The notes: generated by a model from the letters alone, not told the origin. A stretch of 49,921 bases of DNA from Hyphomicrobiales bacterium (GCA_025359265.1 JANYHB010000066.1:1-49921); one strand, 5' to 3'. Shown: positions 32,332 through 41,692, counted from the stretch's first letter. Made by a program: numbers and translations.

Positions 32332-33194
32332 GCTGGCCCCATCACCTGATGGAGTGCCAAGACGGCTTGGGTAAGCGATTTGTCGGTGCGGTGCAGGTTA
32401 AAAGTGAAGCCCAAACGGCGGGCCATACCGCGAACTTTTTGACGATGTTGCATGAAAGCCTGAGAATAATCATCACGCAAGGTTTGCACTTTTTTGGCGC
32501 GATAGCGGGCTTGTATATCAAGCCCCAGAAAATCCACCCGCCCGCCATAAGGCAAGTTTTCTTCAGCTGCGTCATTCACCTGCAAAAGATGGCCGCGCAT
32601 GCCGCTTTCAGCAAGCGTCGAAAGCGTGTTGAGGAGTTCTTCGGGCTCCATCAGAAAATCCGATACCAGCAAAATCGTTGAGCGCCGTTGCAGGCGGTTG
32701 GGTTTGGGCAATTCGTTGCCAGGCGCTTGCGTCAAATCAAAGGCCAACTTGGGCAACACGTGGCGGCCATAACTGGCGCGGTTGCCCGAACCCAACAGGC
32801 CCACACGTTCATGCGCACGCAAAGCCAGGGCTGCCATCGCAAGGCCAAGCACTTGCGCATGATGAGATTTGGTTTCGCTTGCTGGTGCCGATTTGAAATT
32901 CATGCGCGCACTGGTATCAACCCAGAGCCACAATGTGTTGGCGGCCTCCCACTCGTTGTCACGCATCAATGTTTCGTCAGCTTTTGCACTTTTGCGCCAG
33001 TCGATGCGTTGCGTGGGATCGCCGAACGCGTATTTACGGTAAGCCCAAAAAGTTTCACCGGGGCCGGCGCGGCGCAACCCATGTGCGCCCAGCATTACCG
33101 TGGTGGCAATGCGCTCGGCTTTCACCACGAGAGGCGGCAAAGCATCGCCTAAACGCCGCGCTTTTCCTTCAATGTTATAAGCGTTGATCGGCAC
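32328..33194 (-). CDS. DUF58 domain protein (MoxR partner)
   Basis: This 288-residue DUF58 protein carries the hallmark GPGETFWAYRKYAFGDPTQR followed by IDWRKSAKADETLMRDNEWE, and a VWA-like Rossmann region (LWLWVDTSARMN, ILLVSDFLM). DUF58 proteins are regular partners of MoxR AAA+ ATPases. It begins 2 nt after the moxR stop and overlaps the next gene by 4 nt. It is soluble, probably membrane-associated through its partners. Confidence 0.9.
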   Translation of the reverse strand: MPINAYNIEGKARRLGDALPPLVVKAERIATTVMLGAHGLRRAGPGETFWAYRKYAFGDPTQRIDWRKSAKADETLMRDNEWEAANTLWLWVDTSARMNFKSAPASETKSHHAQVLGLAMAALALRAHERVGLLGSGNRASYGRHVLPKLAFDLTQAPGNELPKPNRLQRRSTILLVSDFLMEPEELLNTLSTLAESGMRGHLLQVNDAAEENLPYGGRVDFLGLDIQARYRAKKVQTLRDDYSQAFMQHRQKVRGMARRLGFTFNLHRTDKSLTQAVLALHQVMGPA

Positions 33195-33195
33195 C

Positions 33196-34176
33196 TTACT
33201 TTAAGGTCTCCGCCAGTTTGGCGATGACGGATGGAACTGTGACACCATCTGCACGGGCGGCAAAGTTCAGCGCCATGCGGTGCTTCATCACGGGTTCAAG
33301 CAACGCAATCACGTCTTCAACTGAGGGAGACAAGCGCCCTTGCAGCAAAGCTCTGGCCTTGCAACACAGCATCAAGCTTTGTGCTGCACGTGGCGAAGGT
33401 CCCCAAGCGACAGCCTCATTGATAAACGCGTTAGCGTCATCACCGGGCCGTGCGGCCCGCACGACTTTCAAAATCGCATGGGTAACCTGTTCGCCCACTG
33501 GCACTTCGCGCGTGAGGCGCTGGGCGGTTTGCAGCTGAGGTGAGTTAAACACTGCTCGCGGTGCTTCTTCCTCGTTGCCGGTGGTCGCAAAAAGCATTTT
33601 TCGCTCAGCATCCAGCGACGGATACGAAATATCAATTTGCATTAAAAACCGATCAAGCTGCGCTTCGGGCAGGGGATAAGTGCCCTCTTGCTCGATCGGG
33701 TTTTGCGTGGCCAGAACATGAAAAGGTTCAGGCAGTTTGTGGTGAACACCTGCCACGGTTACTTCATGTTCCTGCATCGCCTGCAACAAAGCGGATTGGG
33801 TGCGCGGACTGGCGCGGTTAATCTCATCAGCCATCACCAGCTGGGCGAACACAGGTCCACGCACAAAGCGAAAGCTGCGCTTGCCCGTTTCGTCATCTTC
33901 CAGAATTTCGCTGCCCAGAATGTCTCCGGGCATCAAATCCGGGGTGAATTGGATGCGCTTTTCGTCAAGTCCCAAAACCGTGCCAAGGCTTGCGGCCAAT
34001 TTGGTTTTGGCAAGGCCTGGAGCGCCTACGATAAGGCCATGCCCGCCTGCCAGTATGGTGATGAGCGCCAGATCGATCACGCCTTCCTGACCGAAGACAA
34101 CCGTGCCCAAGGCTGCTTGTGCGGCTTTCAACTTTGCGCTGGTTTCATCCATATCCGATACTGATTTGTTTGCCAT
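33196..34176 (-). CDS. MoxR-family AAA+ ATPase
   Basis: This is the 326-residue ATPase of the MoxR/VWA system. Walker A is GAPGLAKTK (about 52-60), Walker B is LVMADEINRASPRTQSALLQ, sensor 1 is in VLATQNPIEQEGTYPLPEAQ, and the sensor 2 region reads GPSPRAAQSLML. It heads a four-gene operon and is divergent from the DUF1285 gene, with 37 nt between start codons. MoxR ATPases act with VWA proteins in protein maturation and envelope stress tolerance; the client here is unknown. Confidence 0.93.
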   Translation of the reverse strand: MANKSVSDMDETSAKLKAAQAALGTVVFGQEGVIDLALITILAGGHGLIVGAPGLAKTKLAASLGTVLGLDEKRIQFTPDLMPGDILGSEILEDDETGKRSFRFVRGPVFAQLVMADEINRASPRTQSALLQAMQEHEVTVAGVHHKLPEPFHVLATQNPIEQEGTYPLPEAQLDRFLMQIDISYPSLDAERKMLFATTGNEEEAPRAVFNSPQLQTAQRLTREVPVGEQVTHAILKVVRAARPGDDANAFINEAVAWGPSPRAAQSLMLCCKARALLQGRLSPSVEDVIALLEPVMKHRMALNFAARADGVTVPSVIAKLAETLK

Positions 34177-34213
34177 TCCTAATCCCTAGTTTGCGACTCA
34201 AAATTCGTTATAG

Positions 34214-34798
34214 ATGGTTCCCATGTCATCGGCGAGTGAACCTCTTAAAGGCTTGAACGAAGTGAACCGGGTTCTGGCCCGCAGCAAGGGTCCAGCCCCG
34301 GTTCATCTGTGGAATCCGCCGTTTTGCGGCGACATCAATATGCGCATTGGGGCAGATGGATTGTGGCATTATTTGAACTCACCCATCGGCAGGATGCCTC
34401 TGGTGAAGCTATTTTCTTCGATATTGCGGCTGGATGATGACGGGAAGTATTATCTTGTGACACCAATTGAGAAATGCGGCATTATTGTTGACGACGCGCC
34501 GTTTTTGGCAGTTCGCATGCGGGTTGAGGGTACTGGTCTATCGCAAGTCATCACTTTTGAAACGCAGGTTGACGAGGAAGTGGTGGTTGGACCGGAGCAT
34601 TCATTGCGATTTGTTGATGAGGCGGGAACCGGTGGTCTCAAGCCGTATGTATTAATCCGGCGAAACCTCGAGGCACTGGTGTCGCGTGCCGTGTTTTATG
34701 ATTTGGTGGGGTTGGGCGCGGCTGAAGGCGAATGGTTTGGCGTGTGGTCTTCCGGGCAATTTTTCCCCATGAAGAAAGCGGCCGATGTTCAATTTTGA
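34214..34798 (+). CDS. DUF1285 family protein
   Basis: The protein matches DUF1285, a small two-domain fold of unknown function. It has a basic/aromatic first half (LWNPPFCGDINMRIGADGLWHYLNSPIGR; key part FCGDINMRI) and then KYYLVTPIEKCGIIVDDAPF. It is soluble with no signal. It is first in a plus-strand run with a CoA-type Nudix enzyme and the CCA-adding enzyme, an arrangement common in Alphaproteobacteria next to moxR. Either the ATG at 34214 or the one at 34223 may be used; neither has a clear ribosome site. It overlaps the next gene by 14 nt. Confidence 0.85.
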   Translation: MVPMSSASEPLKGLNEVNRVLARSKGPAPVHLWNPPFCGDINMRIGADGLWHYLNSPIGRMPLVKLFSSILRLDDDGKYYLVTPIEKCGIIVDDAPFLAVRMRVEGTGLSQVITFETQVDEEVVVGPEHSLRFVDEAGTGGLKPYVLIRRNLEALVSRAVFYDLVGLGAAEGEWFGVWSSGQFFPMKKAADVQF

Positions 34799-35396
34799 GG
34801 ACTTTTTGGTTCGGGCAAGAGCACGGCTTTTGCCCCAACCCGCTATCACCTGGGATTACAGCGATGATGACATGAACGCCAAAGCGAGGATGATTCCTGT
34901 TGGCGTGAAACCCAAGCCTGCTGCCGTGCTTGTGCCAATTATCCTGCGTGATGAGCCGATGGTTCTGCTCACACAACGCCACGCCGGACTTTCACAACAC
35001 CCCGGCCAAATTGCATTCCCCGGCGGGCGGATTGATGATGGTGAATCGCCCTTGCAAGCGGCTTTGCGCGAGGCGCGGGAGGAGGTGGGGCTGGTGCCGT
35101 CTTCGGTGAATTGGATAGGCTATTTACCAAGCTATCTTACGGTTACCGCCTATCAAGTTGTGCCGGTGGTGGCTTTGCTTGAGCCGGGTTTTGGGTTGGT
35201 GTTGCAAAGCGATGAAGTTGATGAAGCTTTCGAGGTGCCTCTGGCTTTCTTGATGACGCCAGAAAATTGCCAGCGGCAATCACGCGAGTGGCAGGGCATG
35301 ATGCGGCATTATTATGTTTATCAGTTCGCCAATCGCCATATTTGGGGTGCAACGGCAGGCATGATAAGGAGCTTACATGACTCGCTCTACCCATAA
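34785..35396 (+). CDS. CoA pyrophosphatase-type Nudix hydrolase
   Basis: This Nudix enzyme carries the CoA-diphosphatase signature LLTQRHAGLSQHPGQIAFPG just before the Nudix box GGRIDDGESPLQAALREAREEVG. Members cleave CoA or oxidised CoA to phosphopantetheine and adenosine diphosphate. At 203 residues it has the usual length. It overlaps the DUF1285 gene at the start and the CCA gene at the end. Confidence 0.92.
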   Translation: MFNFEDFLVRARARLLPQPAITWDYSDDDMNAKARMIPVGVKPKPAAVLVPIILRDEPMVLLTQRHAGLSQHPGQIAFPGGRIDDGESPLQAALREAREEVGLVPSSVNWIGYLPSYLTVTAYQVVPVVALLEPGFGLVLQSDEVDEAFEVPLAFLMTPENCQRQSREWQGMMRHYYVYQFANRHIWGATAGMIRSLHDSLYP

Positions 35397-36582
35397 AATT
35401 CCCAATCTTGCCAAGGCAAAATGGCTGAATGAGCCGCGCTTGCAAGCCGTTTTGGCAGTGTTGAACACGGGCGGCGGTGAAACGCGGGTCGTTGGTGGGG
35501 CGGTGCGTAACGCGCTTTTGCGTGTGCCTATTTCTGATGTTGATTTGGCCACTACCCTTGAACCGCGAGACGTTGTTCAGTTGGCAAAGGGCGCAGGATT
35601 TGGCGTTCACCCCTCTGGCATTGAGCACGGCACCGTAACCGTGGTGAACCGTGCCGCCGCTTTTGAAGTGACGACTTTGCGACGCGATGTGGAAACCAAT
35701 GGTCGCCATGCCAGAGTTATTTTTACGAAAAGTTTTAAAGAAGATGCATTGCGGCGGGACTTCACCATCAATGCGCTCTCTTGTAACGCGAAGGGAGAAG
35801 TCTTCGATTATACAAATGGTTATGCGGATATATTAAAACACAATATCAGGTTTGTGGGTAAGCCTGCGACGCGCATTACCGAGGATTATTTGCGTATCCT
35901 GCGATTTTTCAGATTTCATTCGGTCTATGCAACAGGTGGTGTGGATAAAGATGCACTTGCCGCCTGCACACGCCTACGCAAAGGGCTGCAGAAAATTTCG
36001 GTTGAACGCATTCGCCAAGAACTGATCAAGCTGTTGGTTGCGCCGCGCGCCGCTGAAACGTTAAAAGTAATGGCCAAGAGCGGCATCCTGCGCCTTATTC
36101 TTCCGTATACGGAGGAATGGAGGGTGTTGAAAAGACTGCCCTCCGACGCGGTTTTGCGCTTGTTTGTTTTGGCCCAGAAGCCGGATGAGCTGAAAGACTT
36201 GCTGCGTCTATCCCGCGAAGAAGGGGCACGCATTGCAACGTTGGTGAATGCTCCTGCAATAACGCCCGCATTGCGTGAGAAAGAGCGCCGCGCGATGCTG
36301 TATGTCCTTGGTCCTGAACAGTGGCGCAGTGCCGTGCAGTTGTCGTTCGCGCGCTCTCGGGCCAAGGTTGGTGATCGCGCATGGGCGAAATTGCTGCGCC
36401 TTGCCGAACAGTGGCAGGCGCCGCAATTTCCCTTGAACGGCGACGATCTTTTGCGCAAAGGCCATGTGGCCGGGCCCTTCATCGGTGAGTTTTTGCAACG
36501 CGCCGAGGATTATTGGATTGCTGGCAATTTTGTCGCCAACAAAGGGGATTTGCTCGCTTACATTGAAGGTATGAATTCATGA
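35377..36582 (+). CDS. cca: CCA-adding tRNA nucleotidyltransferase (poly(A) polymerase family)
   Basis: This class II nucleotidyltransferase adds or repairs the 3' CCA of tRNAs. The head domain contains TRVVGGAVRNALLRVPISDVDLATTLEP, with the GGxVRD-like loop and the catalytic DxD in DVDLA. Further motifs are RRDFTINALS, the amino-acid template region EDYLRILRFFRFH (EDxxR), and the helical neck and body domains. At 401 residues with no HD domain it matches the alphaproteobacterial form. It overlaps the Nudix gene by 20 nt and the cupin gene by 4 nt (ATGA). Confidence 0.92.
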   Translation: MTRSTHKIPNLAKAKWLNEPRLQAVLAVLNTGGGETRVVGGAVRNALLRVPISDVDLATTLEPRDVVQLAKGAGFGVHPSGIEHGTVTVVNRAAAFEVTTLRRDVETNGRHARVIFTKSFKEDALRRDFTINALSCNAKGEVFDYTNGYADILKHNIRFVGKPATRITEDYLRILRFFRFHSVYATGGVDKDALAACTRLRKGLQKISVERIRQELIKLLVAPRAAETLKVMAKSGILRLILPYTEEWRVLKRLPSDAVLRLFVLAQKPDELKDLLRLSREEGARIATLVNAPAITPALREKERRAMLYVLGPEQWRSAVQLSFARSRAKVGDRAWAKLLRLAEQWQAPQFPLNGDDLLRKGHVAGPFIGEFLQRAEDYWIAGNFVANKGDLLAYIEGMNS

Positions 36583-36953
36583 GTGTTGATATTATTATTC
36601 TCAAAACCTCCGGCGCGGGCGCCCCCAAAGTAAGGGTGGAAAAAGCCGCACCGGAAAAGCAGGTTGCGGGCAACACAGTCACCCAAACCTGGAACCACTA
36701 TGTGGGTGAGGATGAGCGGCTGCATTGCGGCATTTGGGAAAGTAACAAAGGCACGGTGAATGTCTCATATGATGAATGGGAGTTCTGCCACTTCATTCAG
36801 GGAGAGGCAGTTCTCACGCGTGAAGACGGGAGACGGTGGCAGCTTTCCAAGGGGGATTCTTTCATCATTCCGGCGGGCTTCAAAGGCACTTGGGAAACGG
36901 TGCGCAAAGTGAAAAAACATTATGTTATTTTGCTGCCGAAGGCGGAAGGATGA
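36579..36953 (+). CDS. Cupin domain protein (DUF861 / Cupin_3)
   Basis: This 124-residue single cupin contains WEFCHFIQGEAVLTREDGRR and GDSFIIPAGFKGTWETVRKV, as in the DUF861 group related to (S)-ureidoglycine aminohydrolase. The usual HxH metal motif is reduced to a single His in this stretch, so metal binding is uncertain. It is translationally coupled to the CCA gene before it and the SDR gene after it (ATGA on both sides). The role is unknown. Confidence 0.84.
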   Translation: MSVDIIILKTSGAGAPKVRVEKAAPEKQVAGNTVTQTWNHYVGEDERLHCGIWESNKGTVNVSYDEWEFCHFIQGEAVLTREDGRRWQLSKGDSFIIPAGFKGTWETVRKVKKHYVILLPKAEG

Positions 36954-37708
36954 GCGCGCGCGCCATCCTCATCACCGGTGCCGCTAAACGCATTGGCCGC
37001 CAGCTTGCAGTGGATCTGGCGGGGGCGGGCTATGACATTGCCATCCACTTCAACGAATCTGCAAGCGAAGCTGAGGACGTTGCGGCCGAGGTTCGCGCCT
37101 TGGGCAGACGCGCGGCTTTGGTTCAAGGCGATCTGGCCCTCGCCGGCTCACCTGAACAGGTGATTAAATCAAGCGTTTTACAAATTGGCACCCTTTCGGG
37201 ATTGATCAATAACGCCTCGATTTATGAATTCGACCAAGTCGGTGCAATCAGTGCGGAATCCTGGCAAACGCATATGGATATCAATCTGCGCGCTCCCGTG
37301 CTTTTGGCGCAAGCCTTCGCTGCTCAGCTGCCGAAGGGCACGCAAGGCAACATTATCAATCTGATTGATGGGCGCGTCTGGAAACTGAATCCCCAGTATT
37401 TCTCTTACACCATTTCCAAATCAGCTTTGTGGACAGCAACGCGCACGCTGGCCCAGGCCTTGGCCCCCGACATTCGCGTAAATGCCATCGGCCCGGGGCC
37501 CGTTCTCCCACCAAAAGGAATGAGCGTTATGCAACACGCCCGTGATGAAGCGAATACGCTTTTGGGCCATGGTGTTTCGCCGTCCGAGATTTCTGCCGCC
37601 GTTCGCTTTGTGTTGTCGCAATCGGCGCTGACGGGGCAAATGATTGCGTTAGATTCCGGGCAACATTTGTTGTGGAAAACCACAGATATCACTGAGGTTG
37701 TGGGATGA
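36950..37708 (+). CDS. Short-chain dehydrogenase, pteridine reductase/FolM-like
   Basis: This is a classical SDR. The cofactor motif ILITGAAKRIGRQLAVDLA has the TGxxxRxG form of pteridine reductases (PTR1/FolM) rather than the usual TGxxxGxG. NNASIYEF provides the NNAG-like motif and YFSYTISKSALW the YxxxK pair. The start ATG at 36950 has GGCGGAAGG directly upstream and overlaps the cupin stop; the longer open frame reaching 36836 lies inside the cupin gene and is not used. The next gene, folB, overlaps by 4 nt, which supports a pterin substrate such as dihydromonapterin or dihydrofolate. Confidence 0.87.
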   Translation: MSARAILITGAAKRIGRQLAVDLAGAGYDIAIHFNESASEAEDVAAEVRALGRRAALVQGDLALAGSPEQVIKSSVLQIGTLSGLINNASIYEFDQVGAISAESWQTHMDINLRAPVLLAQAFAAQLPKGTQGNIINLIDGRVWKLNPQYFSYTISKSALWTATRTLAQALAPDIRVNAIGPGPVLPPKGMSVMQHARDEANTLLGHGVSPSEISAAVRFVLSQSALTGQMIALDSGQHLLWKTTDITEVVG

Positions 37709-38109
37709 AGGCGCAGTCAAAAATTACGCATCATGTAGCCAGTTCTGCCGCCCACGTTCGGCATGTCTTTGTGCGCGATCTTACGTTGCTGGCGTTAATA
37801 GGCATTCACGATGCAGAGAGGATTAAACCACAGCGCATCGTGGTGAACATTGATCTGTCGGTACAGGAGGCAGAAAGCCCGATGCCGGATGACATCAGCC
37901 ATGTAGTATCTTATGAGATTATCGTAAAAAAATGTGAGGCTATCGTCGCTGAGGGCCATGTGAATTTGGTTGAAACCTTGGCGGAGAAATTTGCCGAAAC
38001 TTGCTTGAAGGACAAGCGGGTAACCGCAGCGCGCGTGCGGATTGAAAAACCCGATATTATCCCCAACGCCCGCAGTGTTGGCGTGGAAATTGAACGGGCA
38101 CGTGGATAA
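37705..38109 (+). CDS. folB: Dihydroneopterin aldolase
   Basis: FolB converts 7,8-dihydroneopterin to 6-hydroxymethyl-dihydropterin in folate synthesis. Matches to the family are LIGIHDAERIKPQRIVVNID (the usual GI/V-x-x-x-E motif), VSYEIIVKKC, HVNLVETLAEKFAE with the pterin-binding Glu, and VRIEKPDIIPNARSVGVEIE with the catalytic Lys. At 134 residues it is the normal size plus a short N-terminal extension. It overlaps the pteridine-reductase-like SDR gene by 4 nt. Confidence 0.92.
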   Translation: MKAQSKITHHVASSAAHVRHVFVRDLTLLALIGIHDAERIKPQRIVVNIDLSVQEAESPMPDDISHVVSYEIIVKKCEAIVAEGHVNLVETLAEKFAETCLKDKRVTAARVRIEKPDIIPNARSVGVEIERARG

Positions 38110-38136
38110 TTCAACCTGTCACGCCTAAATAGGGTT

Positions 38137-40005
38137 ATGTCCGACTCGCTCGCCATGACCGGTGCTGATCTCATCCGAGATTTTGTCACGCGGCTTCCAT
38201 CGAAGCCCGGGGTCTACCGCATGTTTGATGACAAGGGCAATTGCCTGTATGTGGGCAAGGCGCGTAACCTGAAGAACCGCGTCTCCAACTATGCGCGCGG
38301 GCAGGGGCATAACAATCGCATCGCCTTGATGATCTCCCTCACTTGCAACATGGAATTCGTCGTGACGGCGAGCGAGGCTGAAGCGCTTTTGCTTGAAGCC
38401 AATTTAATCAAAAAATTGAAACCAAAATTCAATGTGATTTTGCGTGATGACAAAAGTTTTCCCTATATCCTCATCGCCAAAGACCATAATATTGCACAGC
38501 TGGCCAAGCATCGCGGCGCGCATAGCAGGAAAGGCAGTTACTACGGGCCGTTCGCTTCTGCAGGTGCAGTTAACAATGCCATCAACACAATGCAAAAAGC
38601 GTTTCTGCTGCGCTCATGCAATGACAGCTTTTTTAGCAATCGGAGTCGGCCATGTTTACTGCATCAGATCAAACGCTGTTCTGCTCCATGCGTGGGATTG
38701 ATTGCAAAGCCTGATTATGACGTGTTGGTGAAGGATGCCGAGGGATTTCTCTCTGGTAAAAGTGTTGAGATAAAAGCCACTTTAGCCAAAGCCATGGAAC
38801 TTGCATCAGACGCAATGGAGTTTGAAAATGCTGCCCGGATTCGAGACCGCATCAACGCGCTGAGCTTTGTAACCCAAACGCAAGGCATCAATCCGCAAGG
38901 TGTGGATGAGGCTGACGTCTTCGGCTTGGCGCATGAAGGGGGACAATTTTGTGTTCAGGTATTCTTTATCCGTTCGGGCCAAAACTGGGGCACGCGGGCT
39001 TATTTCCCGAAGACTGATAAAACCATGCTGGACGATGAGGTTATGGAAAGTTTCCTCACCCAGTTTTATGATGACAAGCCTTTGCCTTCACAAATTCTGC
39101 TTTCGCATGAGGTGGCAGAGCGCGAATTGATTGAAGAAGCCTTCACGCAGCAAGCTGGCCGTAAAGTTGAAATTTTGGTTCCGAAGCGTGGTGAGAAGCG
39201 GGCTTTGGTGGAGCATGCCGCGCTAAATGCGCGTGAAGCCAATGGCCGGAAAATGGCAGAAACCGCTTCGCAAGAAAAACTTCTTGAGGGCGCGGCGCGG
39301 GTGTTCGATTTGCCCGCAACCCCGCGGCGCATAGAGATTTACGATAACAGCCACATTCAAGGCGCCCATGCTGTTGGGGCGATGGTGGTGGCAGGGCCAG
39401 ATGGGTTTATGAAAGGGCAATATCGCAAATTCAACATGGACGCTGAAGCGATAAAGGGCGACGATTTTGGCATGATGCGCGAAATGTTGCTGCGGCGCTT
39501 CACACGGCTGCTTAAAGAGCATGGGGATGAACAAGAAAGCGAAGAATTGCGGAACTGGCCGGAGTTGGTTTTGATTGACGGCGGCCAAGGCCAGCTATCG
39601 GCGGCAAAAGGCATTCTCAGTGATTTAGGTTTGCATGATCTGCCGGTCGTCGGCATAGCCAAGGGGCCTGAGCGCGATGCAGGCCGTGAGCATTTTTACA
39701 TGATGGGCCGTAGTTCATTTATGCTGGAGGCCCGAGATCCGGTACTTTATTACATCCAGCGCTTGCGTGACGAAGCGCATCGCTTTGCCATTGGTACACA
39801 CCGCGCAAGACGCACCAAGGCTATTGGGATCAATCCTTTGGATGAAGTTGCGGGCATAGGGCCTACGCGCAAGAAGGCCTTGCTCCTCGCCTTCGGTTCG
39901 GCCAAAGCAGTCTCACGCGCCAATGTTTCCGATCTGGCGGCGGTGGATGGAGTGAGTGAAACGCTCGCGCAAGCGATTTTTGACCATTTCCATTCGGAGA
40001 CTTGA
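38137..40005 (+). CDS. uvrC: Excinuclease ABC subunit C
   Basis: UvrC makes both incisions in nucleotide excision repair. The 622-residue protein has the GIY-YIG nuclease at the N terminus ([20 protein letters not shown], about 26-45). A UVR motif follows near 225-250 ([17 protein letters not shown]), then the RNase H-like C-terminal nuclease ([37 protein letters not shown]) and a tandem helix-hairpin-helix end ([18 protein letters not shown]). All parts are intact. No LexA-type repeat is seen in the 27-nt gap after folB. pgsA follows directly on the stop codon. Confidence 0.97.
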   Translation: MSDSLAMTGADLIRDFVTRLPSKPGVYRMFDDKGNCLYVGKARNLKNRVSNYARGQGHNNRIALMISLTCNMEFVVTASEAEALLLEANLIKKLKPKFNVILRDDKSFPYILIAKDHNIAQLAKHRGAHSRKGSYYGPFASAGAVNNAINTMQKAFLLRSCNDSFFSNRSRPCLLHQIKRCSAPCVGLIAKPDYDVLVKDAEGFLSGKSVEIKATLAKAMELASDAMEFENAARIRDRINALSFVTQTQGINPQGVDEADVFGLAHEGGQFCVQVFFIRSGQNWGTRAYFPKTDKTMLDDEVMESFLTQFYDDKPLPSQILLSHEVAERELIEEAFTQQAGRKVEILVPKRGEKRALVEHAALNAREANGRKMAETASQEKLLEGAARVFDLPATPRRIEIYDNSHIQGAHAVGAMVVAGPDGFMKGQYRKFNMDAEAIKGDDFGMMREMLLRRFTRLLKEHGDEQESEELRNWPELVLIDGGQGQLSAAKGILSDLGLHDLPVVGIAKGPERDAGREHFYMMGRSSFMLEARDPVLYYIQRLRDEAHRFAIGTHRARRTKAIGINPLDEVAGIGPTRKKALLLAFGSAKAVSRANVSDLAAVDGVSETLAQAIFDHFHSET

Positions 40006-40608
40006 ATGGCTGAAAAGACCGCGAGGGGCCGCGTGCCCGGCGAGAAAATCTGGTGGTGGCCCAATTTGCTTACCTATGGGCGCATCGCCGCTGTGCCGAT
40101 GCTGGCTGCCTTGCTCATGTTTGATAGCCACGCATTGCGCTGGGCAGCGCTAATCATATACATTGTGGCAGCGATCACCGATTTTTTTGATGGATATCTG
40201 GCGCGTTTGTGGAAGCAGCAATCGGCACTCGGCCGGATGCTTGACCCCATTGCCGATAAAGTTCTCGTGTCGGTTGTACTTCTTGTATTGGCAGCCGATG
40301 GCATTTTATCCGGCGGGCATTTATGGGCGGCAATTATTATATTGGCCCGCGAAGTTCTGGTCTCTGGCCTGCGTGAATTTTTGATGGAGTTGCGCGTTTC
40401 GGTTCCGGTGACGCAAATTGCGAAATGGAAAACCACTGCGCAACTTATCGCGATCGGTTTCCTGATAGCCGGGCCTGCAGCAGATGCCATTGTGCCCGGT
40501 GTTACTGATGCAGGTTTGGTATTGCTGTGGGTGGCAGCAGGCCTCACACTTTATACGGGCTATGACTATTTTCAAGCCGGCCTTCGCCACGTGGTGGAGG
40601 AAGAATGA
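40006..40608 (+). CDS. pgsA: CDP-diacylglycerol-glycerol-3-phosphate 3-phosphatidyltransferase
   Basis: This inner-membrane enzyme makes phosphatidylglycerophosphate, the first step to phosphatidylglycerol. The CDP-alcohol phosphotransferase motif D-G-x2-A-R-x8-G-x3-D-x3-D is complete in DGYLARLWKQQSALGRMLDP plus IADK. Five to six hydrophobic helices are present and the length (200) is normal. The ATG follows the uvrC stop with no gap. The uvrC-pgsA-moaD order is typical of Rhizobiales. Confidence 0.95.
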   Translation: MAEKTARGRVPGEKIWWWPNLLTYGRIAAVPMLAALLMFDSHALRWAALIIYIVAAITDFFDGYLARLWKQQSALGRMLDPIADKVLVSVVLLVLAADGILSGGHLWAAIIILAREVLVSGLREFLMELRVSVPVTQIAKWKTTAQLIAIGFLIAGPAADAIVPGVTDAGLVLLWVAAGLTLYTGYDYFQAGLRHVVEEE

Positions 40609-40856
40609 GGATTCTTTACTTTGCGAGGTTGCGGCAGATCGCCGGGCGCGGGCAAGATGACATCGATGTTCCCGTCGAGGTGAAAACAGTCCGCATGCTG
40701 ATCAAACTTTTATCGGCACGAGATGTGAGCGTGGCGGAGGCCTTGCAGGATTTACGCACATTAAAAGTTGCCATCAATCAAAAGCTGGCATCGCTTGATG
40801 CTCCACTGGAAGGTGCACATGAAGTTGCGTTCTTCCCGCCAGTCACAGGTGGATGA
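40605..40856 (+). CDS. moaD: Molybdopterin synthase sulfur-carrier subunit
   Basis: This ubiquitin-like protein of 83 residues ends in the required Gly-Gly (VAFFPPVTGG), which becomes a thiocarboxylate donor in molybdopterin synthesis. It starts MRILYFARLRQIAGRGQDDI, typical of MoaD. It overlaps pgsA and the following pseudouridine synthase by 4 nt each. The partner moaE, which often follows moaD here in related bacteria, is absent from this position. Confidence 0.93.
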   Translation: MRILYFARLRQIAGRGQDDIDVPVEVKTVRMLIKLLSARDVSVAEALQDLRTLKVAINQKLASLDAPLEGAHEVAFFPPVTGG

Positions 40857-41617
40857 TGCGTCTGAATGTCTATTTGCAACGCGCCGGCGTTGGTTCACGG
40901 CGCGAAGCTGAACGGTTGGTGGAGCAGGGCCGCATTCACGTGAATGATGCCGTGGCGCTGCCAACAACGCCGGTGGAAGTGGGCGACAGTGTGCTGCTCG
41001 ACGGAAAATCAGTTTCGCCTTCTCGAGCCGTTTTGCCAAGGCTGTTTCTGTTGAATAAACCGCTTGATGTGCTGGTGACCAATCGTGACCATCAAAATCG
41101 CCCTACGGTATTTGAATTGGCCGCACTTACGCAGCCCGGCCTGCCACGCTTGATGAGTGTTGGCCGTCTTGATGTGAACAGCGAAGGCCTGTTGGTTCTA
41201 TCAACTGATGGGCCACTGGCGCAGGCCATGATGTCTCCAGATACGGCGTTAGAGCGGGTTTACCGCGTGCGCATGCGCGGGCGTTTCACAGCGCGCGAAA
41301 TTGAACTCTTGGCGAAAGGCGTTACAGTGGATGGCATTCGCTATCGCGGCGCCGATTTCAAAGAAGAAGACGATAAGGGTGGGCGCACCAATTCGTGGTA
41401 TCGTGTGGTTTTGCGCGAAGGCAAAAACCGCGAAATTCGCAAACTCATCATGCATTTTGGTGGCACGGTGAACAGGTTGATCCGCGTCCAATACGGGCCG
41501 TTTCATTTGGATAAACTGAACGCTGGCGAGATGAAAGAGGTGCCCCCCCGCGCTGTCATTCGGCTGATCGAAACCTTAGAAAAGCAGGGTGCATTGAAGC
41601 TTCCGATGCCGGTCTAG
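40853..41617 (+). CDS. RsuA/RluB-family pseudouridine synthase
   Basis: The N-terminal S4 RNA-binding domain (LNVYLQRAGVGSRREAERLV) is followed by a catalytic domain with GRLDVNSEGLLVLSTDG (catalytic Asp), LERVYRVRMRG and the late motif EGKNREIRKLIMHFG. Length (254) and the lack of an extended tail suggest the RluB type, which modifies 23S rRNA, but RsuA or RluE-like specificity is possible. The start overlaps moaD by 4 nt. Confidence 0.9.
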   Translation: MMRLNVYLQRAGVGSRREAERLVEQGRIHVNDAVALPTTPVEVGDSVLLDGKSVSPSRAVLPRLFLLNKPLDVLVTNRDHQNRPTVFELAALTQPGLPRLMSVGRLDVNSEGLLVLSTDGPLAQAMMSPDTALERVYRVRMRGRFTAREIELLAKGVTVDGIRYRGADFKEEDDKGGRTNSWYRVVLREGKNREIRKLIMHFGGTVNRLIRVQYGPFHLDKLNAGEMKEVPPRAVIRLIETLEKQGALKLPMPV

Positions 41618-41692
41618 ACATTAATTTTTACTAAGCTCACTCAAACGTTAGAAAAATCCGGTAAAGCGATTCGCAAAAGCGAGGATTATTTG

